DNA from: Propionibacteriaceae bacterium
Lineage (GTDB): Bacteria > Actinomycetota > Actinomycetes > Propionibacteriales > Propionibacteriaceae
NCBI GenBank assembly: GCA_003153855.1
Contig: PMBM01000092.1
Coordinates: 28,333 to 37,904 of the forward strand
DNA: 9,572 bases
Direction of reading: 5' to 3'
Shown here in pieces: positions 6,110-9,572 of this stretch. Numbering within the stretch: position 1 is the stretch's first letter; every line of letters begins with the position of its first letter. The notes beneath the pieces are model-generated. The model did no database searches and was not told the origin of the DNA. It saw only the letters and a program-made list of their open reading frames with translations. A program made the translations under genes and the position numbers.

Positions 6110-6610
6110 ATGAATGTCGCTGCGTTGCGCGCGCTGCTGGAACCGGTCCTCGCTGACCGTGGGCTGGAGCTCGACGATCTCGTAGTGGTCGGTGCCGGCT
6201 CCCGCTCGGTGCTGCGGATCACGGTCGACGGTGACGGCCCCAAGGGCCGGGGTCCGCTGCTCGACGAGGTGGCCGACGCGACCAGGGCTGTGTCCGACAC
6301 ACTGGACGAGTCCGACCTGACCGGCAACCAGGCGTACGTCCTCGAAGTGAGCTCTCGAGGAGTCACCACCCCCTTGGCGAAGCCCGCCCACTGGCGGCGC
6401 AACACCGGCCGGCTCGTGGCCGTGACCAGCATGGACGGCACCAAGGTCACCGGCCGGATCGCGGCCACGACCGACACCGGCGCCACGCTCACGGTCGACG
6501 GCGAGCCGGTCGCCGTCTCCTTCGGAGACGTGAGGAAGGCCGTGGTCCAGGTGGAGCTCAACAGGCCGCACGACCTCGAGCTCGACGACGACATCGCAGA
6601 CGAGGAGTGA
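6110..6610 (+). CDS. rimP: ribosome maturation factor RimP
   Basis: Cytoplasmic 30S assembly factor of 166 residues, normal length. RimP binds the small subunit and helps S12/S19-stage assembly. The N-terminal alpha/beta domain holds LLEPVLADRGLELDDLVVVG (9-28) and LDEVADATRAVSDTLDE (51-67). It ends in the family signature YVLEVSS (76-82), but the usual Pro-Gly after it reads R83-G84, and the following D-R-P-L reads TTPL. The domain continues HWRRNTGRLVAV (94-105) and leads into the C-terminal SH3-like barrel (about 97-150). The ATG at 6110 has a strong GGAGG 7 bases upstream. nusA starts two bases after the stop and its Shine-Dalgarno (GAGGAG) lies within the last rimP codons, so rimP-nusA is a tight operon as in most bacteria. 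The acidic tail (LDDDIADEE) is typical of actinobacterial homologues. Confidence 0.96.
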   Translation: MNVAALRALLEPVLADRGLELDDLVVVGAGSRSVLRITVDGDGPKGRGPLLDEVADATRAVSDTLDESDLTGNQAYVLEVSSRGVTTPLAKPAHWRRNTGRLVAVTSMDGTKVTGRIAATTDTGATLTVDGEPVAVSFGDVRKAVVQVELNRPHDLELDDDIADEE

Positions 6611-6611
6611 C

Positions 6612-7589
6612 ATGGACATCGACATGGCCGCGCTGCGGCAGCTCGAGGCTGACAAGGACATCCCCATCGCGGTCGTCATGGACGCCCTGGAGGACGCCCT
6701 GCTCAACGCGTACGAGAAGACGGACAACCACACGAAGGGTGCGCGGGTCACGATCGACCGCAAGTCCGGGGCGGTCCACGTCTTCGCACCCGAGCTGAAC
6801 TCCGACGGGGAGAAGGTCGGAGAGTTCGACGACACCCCGACGGACTTCGGACGGATCGCCGCCGCGACCGCCCGGCAGATCGTCATGCAGCGTCTGCGTG
6901 AGGCCGAGGACGACCAGAAGTACGGCCATTTCGCCGCGAGCGAGGGCGACATCCTCCTCGGCGTCGTGCAGCAGGACCACCACAGCTCCACCGTGCGCGT
7001 CGACCTGGGCAAGGTCGAGGCGATCCTGCCGCTGGCCGAGCAGACACCGGGCGAGGACTACAGCCACGGCCGACGGCTCCGCGTGTACGTGGTGGCCGTA
7101 CGTCGCGAGCTCCGTGGTCTCCAGGTCGTCGTGTCCCGTACGCATCCGGGGCTCGTCGAGAAGCTGTTCAAGCTCGAGGTCCCCGAGATCGAGCAGGGGG
7201 TCGTCGAGATCAAGTCGATCGCGCGTGAGGCCGGGCACCGGACGAAGCTGGCTGTACGGACGACCAACCCCGACGTGTCCGCGAAGGGCGCCTGCATCGG
7301 CCCGATGGGCCAGCGTGTACGGGCGGTCATGCACGAGCTGAGCGACGAGAAGATCGACATCGTCGACTGGTCCGAGGACCCGGTGAAGTTCGTCGCGTCC
7401 GCGCTGTCACCGGCGCGCGTGTCGAGCGTCGAGATCGTCGACGCGGCTGCCAAGTCGGCGCGGGTCATCGTCCCGGACTACCAGCTCAGCCTCGCCATCG
7501 GTCGCGAGGGGCAGAACGCTCGCCTCGCGGCCCGCCTGACGGGCTGGCGCATCGACATCAGGCCCGACGTCGCGGCGGTCGAGAAGTAG
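6612..7589 (+). CDS. nusA: transcription termination/antitermination factor NusA
   Basis: NusA binds RNA polymerase and nascent RNA and modulates pausing, termination and rRNA antitermination. The protein has 325 residues, the compact actinobacterial form without the C-terminal acidic repeats of E. coli NusA. Domains in order: N-terminal polymerase-binding domain (about 1-105), S1 (about 111-177, from EGDILLGVVQ to LQVVVSR), KH1 (about 185-258, with GACIGPMGQRV at 226-236 including the GxxG loop) and KH2 (about 262-325, with IGREGQNARLAARLTGW at 296-312, GxxG at 297-300). The ATG at 6612 follows GAGGAG (6602-6607) by four bases, overlapping the end of rimP. The gene ends with TAG at 7587-7589, 12 bases before a strong hairpin. 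Confidence 0.98.
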   Translation: MDIDMAALRQLEADKDIPIAVVMDALEDALLNAYEKTDNHTKGARVTIDRKSGAVHVFAPELNSDGEKVGEFDDTPTDFGRIAAATARQIVMQRLREAEDDQKYGHFAASEGDILLGVVQQDHHSSTVRVDLGKVEAILPLAEQTPGEDYSHGRRLRVYVVAVRRELRGLQVVVSRTHPGLVEKLFKLEVPEIEQGVVEIKSIAREAGHRTKLAVRTTNPDVSAKGACIGPMGQRVRAVMHELSDEKIDIVDWSEDPVKFVASALSPARVSSVEIVDAAAKSARVIVPDYQLSLAIGREGQNARLAARLTGWRIDIRPDVAAVEK

Positions 7590-7601
7590 CCGGACGCACC
7601 A

Positions 7602-7630
7602 GGACCCGACATCGTCGAGATGCCGGGTCC
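7602..7630 (+). terminator. strong hairpin after nusA (T-tract-less terminator or processing site)
   Basis: GGACCCG (7602-7608) pairs with CGGGTCC (7624-7630), and inside it CATC (7610-7613) pairs with GATG (7619-7622). That makes eleven pairs with one A-C mismatch and the 5-base loop GTCGA. It starts 12 bases after the nusA stop and no T-run follows. Actinobacterial terminators often lack the T-tract, so this may end the rimP-nusA transcript in part or protect its 3' end. Confidence 0.55.
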
Positions 7631-7679
7631 AGCGGTGGAAGGGTTCTCTCGCTGTGCGATCGCTACCTCCGTCTCTCTG

Positions 7680-7734
7680 GTCGGCCTTTCCGACTGACCA
7701 CCATCACAGTCCCGCCGTCTGAGTGAGGGCTGTG
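7680..7734 (+). other. two further potential hairpins in the nusA-ylxR gap
   Basis: GTCGG (7680-7684) can pair with CCGAC (7690-7694), loop CCTTT. CACAG plus CCC (7705-7709, 7711-7713) can pair with GGG plus CTGTG (7727-7729, 7730-7734), with one bulged T and a 13-base loop. Both are weaker than the hairpin at 7602-7630. Together the three occupy most of the 194-base gap, in which I see no further gene. They would only be transcribed by read-through from nusA, because the ylxR promoter lies downstream. Confidence 0.35.
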
Positions 7735-7748
7735 TGCGACCTGAGGTG

Positions 7749-7777
7749 TTCGTACGAGTGGGGCCGTCGGCTACGGT
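7749..7777 (+). promoter_or_regulatory. leaderless-type promoter of ylxR
   Basis: TACGGT (7772-7777, TANNNT) is followed by exactly 6 bases and the GTG start at 7784. TTCGTA (7749-7754) lies 17 bases upstream in the -35 position and matches TTGACA at three of six bases. No Shine-Dalgarno precedes the GTG, as expected for a leaderless mRNA. Confidence 0.5.
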
Positions 7778-7783
7778 GAGCGC

Positions 7784-8056
7784 GTGGCCCTCCCCGAACG
7801 GACCTGCGTCGGCTGCCGGGCCCGCGCTCCCATCACCGAGCTCGTACGCGTCGTGGTCGAGGCTGGCGGCGTCGCCCTCGACGTGCGTCGTCGGCTCCCG
7901 GGTCGCGGAGCATGGGTTCACCCGTCCCGTACGTGCATCGAGACCGCCACGCGACGTAAGGCGTGGGCCGGGGCGCTGAAGTCGCCCGGCATCGTCGTGG
8001 ACTGGGCGGACCTCTGGACTGGCGTCGGATTTCAGGCGGGCGAGACTTGCCCCTAG
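7784..8056 (+). CDS. ylxR: YlxR family RNA-binding protein (DUF448; RnpM)
   Basis: Small basic cytoplasmic protein of 90 residues in the YlxR/DUF448 family, normally encoded between nusA and infB. In Bacillus subtilis the homologue has been reported to bind and modulate RNase P (name RnpM); whether this holds in actinobacteria is not known to me. The signature RTCVGCR (6-12) and the second family motif GRGAWVHPSRTC (40-51) are both present, with basic residues RRK nearby (57-59). The GTG at 7784 is the only sensible start: it places RTCVGCR at the expected distance from the N-terminus and sits 6 bases after a TACGGT -10 box. Expression is therefore probably leaderless and partly independent of nusA. 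The last 26 bases contain the likely -35 and -10 elements for infB; the -10 hexamer itself includes the TAG stop codon (8054-8056). Confidence 0.94.
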   Translation: MALPERTCVGCRARAPITELVRVVVEAGGVALDVRRRLPGRGAWVHPSRTCIETATRRKAWAGALKSPGIVVDWADLWTGVGFQAGETCP

Positions 8057-8059
8057 ACT
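8031..8059 (+). promoter_or_regulatory. candidate infB promoter inside the ylxR 3' end
   Basis: TTCAGG (8031-8036), a 17-base spacer and TAGACT (8054-8059, TANNNT, containing the ylxR TAG). Transcription would start near 8066 and give a leader of about 134 bases for infB, beginning just before the palindrome at 8071-8084. Confidence 0.42.
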
Positions 8060-8087
8060 TAGCGGCTGACTGCCCGATCGGGCAAGT
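8045..8087 (+). promoter_or_regulatory. two mutually exclusive stem-loops at the ylxR/infB junction
   Basis: TGCCCGATCGGGCA (8071-8084) is a perfect 14-bp palindrome; as RNA it folds to a 5-bp stem with loop GATC. Its right arm extended, GGGCAAGT (8080-8087), is also perfectly complementary to ACTTGCCC (8045-8052) before the ylxR stop, giving an 8-bp stem. Only one of the two can form. The long one exists only in read-through RNA from ylxR; RNA from the predicted infB promoter has only the short one. It could be a terminator/antiterminator pair, or the palindrome could be a DNA operator overlapping the infB start of transcription. Confidence 0.4.
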
Positions 8088-8113
8088 GACGACCAGAAAG
8101 TGGGCTCACGCTC

Positions 8114-8159
8114 ATGACCACTCGATGAGTACGCCGCAATGAGCAACACCACCAACTAA
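8114..8159 (+). promoter_or_regulatory. chain of three overlapping mini-ORFs in the infB leader
   Basis: ATG 8114 encodes MTTR and stops at 8126-8128. ATG 8125 overlaps that stop (ATGA) and encodes MSTPQ, stopping at 8140-8142. ATG 8139 overlaps that stop (ATGA) and encodes MSNTTN, stopping at TAA 8157-8159. The units are imperfect 11-14-base repeats around an ATGA core, and the peptides resemble each other. An in-frame GTG at 8086 would extend the middle ORF to 18 codons. A ribosome could pass along the chain by termination-reinitiation and be released 40 bases before the infB start. CTCAT (8111-8115) can pair with ATGAG at 8125-8129 or 8139-8143, masking one or other start. The function is inferred, not known; see findings. 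Confidence 0.5.
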
Positions 8160-8161
8160 CC

Positions 8162-8188
8162 GGTCCGACGGCGCTTGAGCTCCGGACC
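8162..8188 (+). promoter_or_regulatory. stem-loop directly upstream of the infB Shine-Dalgarno
   Basis: GGTCCG (8162-8167) pairs perfectly with CGGACC (8183-8188) around a 15-base loop. The stem ends two bases before AAGGAG (8191-8196), the infB Shine-Dalgarno, whose ATG follows at 8200. Such placement can position the ribosome site or hold a structure that competes with it. It is too close to the start to be a sensible terminator. Confidence 0.5.
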
Positions 8189-8199
8189 TGAAGGAGATC

Positions 8200-9572
8200 A
8201 TGGCCAAGGTCCGTGTCTGGGAGCTCGCCAAGGAGCTCGGACTCGAAAGCAAGGATTTACTCACCACACTGAACGACATGGGCGAGTTCGTCCGGTCCGC
8301 CTCGTCGACGCTCGAGGCTCCTGTGGTGCGCAAGGTCCGCGAGAAGTCGGTGACGGCCGGTGCACCTGCACCTGCGGCAGTCGCTGCTCCCGCCCCCGTC
8401 GTACGAGAGAGCCGTCCGGCTCCCGCCGTAGCGACGCCCGCAGCACCCACTACGTCCACTGCACCGGCCACGCCGACGGCACCCGCCGCACGGCCGAGGC
8501 CTGCCGCTGCCGCTCCGGCTGCTCGCGCAGCCGCTCCGAGCGTCAAGGCGCCTGAGGTATCCGCTCCGACGGCCCCGCCGTCGGCGCCGGCCACGTCACG
8601 TCCCGCCTCGGCCGCCCCGAGCCCCCGACCGGCCGTGCCGTCCGCAGCACCGCATCCGGCCGCCGCGTCGTCGGCGCCTCGTCCGGGTGCTCCGCGTCCG
8701 GCCGCCGCGCCGTCGCCGAACACCGTCAACCGCCGTCCTGGCGCGCCCAGGCCCGGCAACAACCCGTACGCCTCCTCGCAGGGCATGGGCGTACGTCGTC
8801 CCGGCCCGCGTCCCGATGCGGCAGGCGCTCCTACGCGTCCCGGCGGCCCTGGCGCGAGCGGCGACTCGCGCATGCCCCGTCCGGGTGGCTCGACCGGTCC
8901 TCGACCGGGCGGCATGCCTCGTCCGAACCCCGGCATGATGCCGAAGCAGGCCTCCGGCAACCTCGGTGGCGGTCCGTCGACGCGTGCGCGCGCCGGTGGC
9001 GGTCCCGGTGGTCCCAGCCGTGGTCGCGGTGGCGTCGGTGCCGGTGGCGCGCCGGGCAGCCGTCCCGGTGGCGCGCCGGGTGGCGCTCCCGCTGGTGCGG
9101 GTCGCGGCGGCCGTGGTGGCCGTGGCGGCTCGGGCACGCAGGGTGCCTTCGGCCGTAACGGTGCTCCGGGCCGTCGTGGTCGCAAGTCGAGGAAGCAGCG
9201 TCGTCAAGAGTTCGACCAGATGGAGGCCCCGACGATCGGTGGCGTGCGCATCCGTCAGGGTGACGGATCCACGATCCGCATGGCCCGTGGCGCTTCGCTG
9301 ACCGACCTCGCCGAGAAGATCGGTGTGGAGGCGGCAACCCTCGTACAGGTGTTGTTCAACTTGGGCGAGATGGTCACCGCCACGCAGTCCGTGGCGGATG
9401 ACACGCTGCAGGTACTGGGCGCCGAGCTCAACTACGACATCCAGGTCGTCTCGCCCGAGGACGAGGATCGCGAGCTCCTTGAGAGCTTCGACATCGACTT
9501 CGGCGAGAACGAGGGCGACGAGGACGACCTCGAGGCTCGTCCTCCGATCGTCACCGTCATGGGTCACGTCGA
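8200..9572 (+). CDS. infB: translation initiation factor IF-2, N-terminal part
   Basis: IF2 is the GTPase that brings fMet-tRNA to the 30S subunit and drives subunit joining. The window holds the first 457 residues and ends inside the P-loop ([10 protein letters not shown], 448-457, the start of the G1 motif), so the GTPase and C-terminal domains lie beyond it. The start [14 protein letters not shown] and about residues 1-50 are the first IF2_N domain. Residues about 51-180 are a Pro/Ala-rich linker and about 180-330 a Gly/Arg/Pro-rich segment with an RGG-type stretch ([10 protein letters not shown], 301-310). A basic patch [11 protein letters not shown] (325-335) follows, then a second IF2_N-like domain (about 355-417) and an acidic stretch before the G domain. 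The long disordered region is usual for actinobacterial IF2. AAGGAG lies 3 bases before the ATG. Codon 20 is TTA. Confidence 0.97.
   Translation, partial: MAKVRVWELAKELGLESKDLLTTLNDMGEFVRSASSTLEAPVVRKVREKSVTAGAPAPAAVAAPAPVVRESRPAPAVATPAAPTTSTAPATPTAPAARPRPAAAAPAARAAAPSVKAPEVSAPTAPPSAPATSRPASAAPSPRPAVPSAAPHPAAASSAPRPGAPRPAAAPSPNTVNRRPGAPRPGNNPYASSQGMGVRRPGPRPDAAGAPTRPGGPGASGDSRMPRPGGSTGPRPGGMPRPNPGMMPKQASGNLGGGPSTRARAGGGPGGPSRGRGGVGAGGAPGSRPGGAPGGAPAGAGRGGRGGRGGSGTQGAFGRNGAPGRRGRKSRKQRRQEFDQMEAPTIGGVRIRQGDGSTIRMARGASLTDLAEKIGVEAATLVQVLFNLGEMVTATQSVADDTLQVLGAELNYDIQVVSPEDEDRELLESFDIDFGENEGDEDDLEARPPIVTVMGHV
9041..9080 (+). repeat. 16-bp direct repeat inside infB low-complexity region
   Basis: CCGGTGGCGCGCCGGG occurs at 9041-9056 and again at 9065-9080, 24 bases (eight codons) apart and in frame, encoding GGAPG twice. 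It marks the Gly/Pro/Arg-rich linker as prone to in-frame length change by slippage or recombination. Confidence 0.75.

Noticed and set aside
7590..7783. tRNA or other structured RNA gene between nusA and ylxR
   Set aside because: Three hairpins are present but no cloverleaf, TPsiC-arm sequence or CCA end; they fit terminator-type structures better.
8112..9567. two long minus-strand frames antisense to infB (8112-9185 and 8596-9567)
   Set aside because: They arise from the Pro/Ala/Gly/Arg low-complexity linker of IF2; the repetitive Gly-Pro and Thr-Arg composition mirrors that linker and no domain is visible.
1..9572. mobile elements, CRISPR, toxin-antitoxin or defence genes
   Set aside because: Looked for transposases, integrases, direct-repeat arrays and paired small toxin genes; none seen. 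Composition is even and gene content is core.

Overview
This is a high-GC (roughly 69-70% by eye) actinobacterial chromosome segment. It is almost fully coding and carries core housekeeping genes. The gene set and order (ispG-GNAT, proS, a DUF4439 lipoprotein, rimP-nusA-ylxR-infB) match Actinomycetota in general. The alanine-rich lipoprotein, the short nusA and the Pro/Ala/Gly/Arg-rich IF2 N-terminus suggest the Nocardioidaceae/Propionibacteriales (Nocardioides or Aeromicrobium-like). That family-level guess is from memory of similar proteins, not from a search.

Layout. (1) 1-1221, plus strand: 3' end of ispg (isoprenoid synthesis), with an unfused GNAT acetyltransferase starting at the base after its stop. 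(2) 1237-1844, minus strand: a tail-anchored membrane protein of unknown function and, through an ATGA overlap, a 29-residue single-helix membrane protein. (3) 2042-4605, plus strand: proS (prolyl-tRNA synthetase) and a TauE/SafE (YfcA-like) permease coupled by a GTGA overlap. (4) 4610-6043, minus strand: a ferritin-like DUF4439 Tat/lipoprotein and a downstream 139-residue protein of unknown function. (5) 6110-9572, plus strand: rimP and nusA closely linked, then ylxR (rnpM), then infB, which runs off the window just as its GTPase P-loop begins.

How the genes work together. The right half is the classic translation/transcription-factor cluster: 30S maturation (RimP), elongation/termination control (NusA), the YlxR RNA-binding protein and initiation factor IF2. 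The cluster is probably split by internal promoters. A strong hairpin follows nusA, ylxR has a leaderless-type promoter, and infB has its own structured leader. proS adds another translation function, and the lipoprotein sits between proS and rimP, as in Mycobacterium tuberculosis (Rv2845c-Rv2844/2843-Rv2842c).

The most interesting part is the 143-base gap between ylxR and infB. It holds three tiny ORFs chained by ATGA stop/start overlaps, a 14-bp palindrome with a competing long-range pairing, and a 6-bp stem ending two bases before the infB Shine-Dalgarno. This looks like a translational control leader for IF2. Other points: three genes whose starts lie 6-7 bases after a TANNNT box (leaderless transcripts), overlapping divergent promoters between the lipoprotein and rimP, the coupled 29-residue membrane peptide, and strong over-use of CGTACG. 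No intergenic gap exceeds 300 bases. I see no tRNA, rRNA, CRISPR array, insertion sequence or phage gene.
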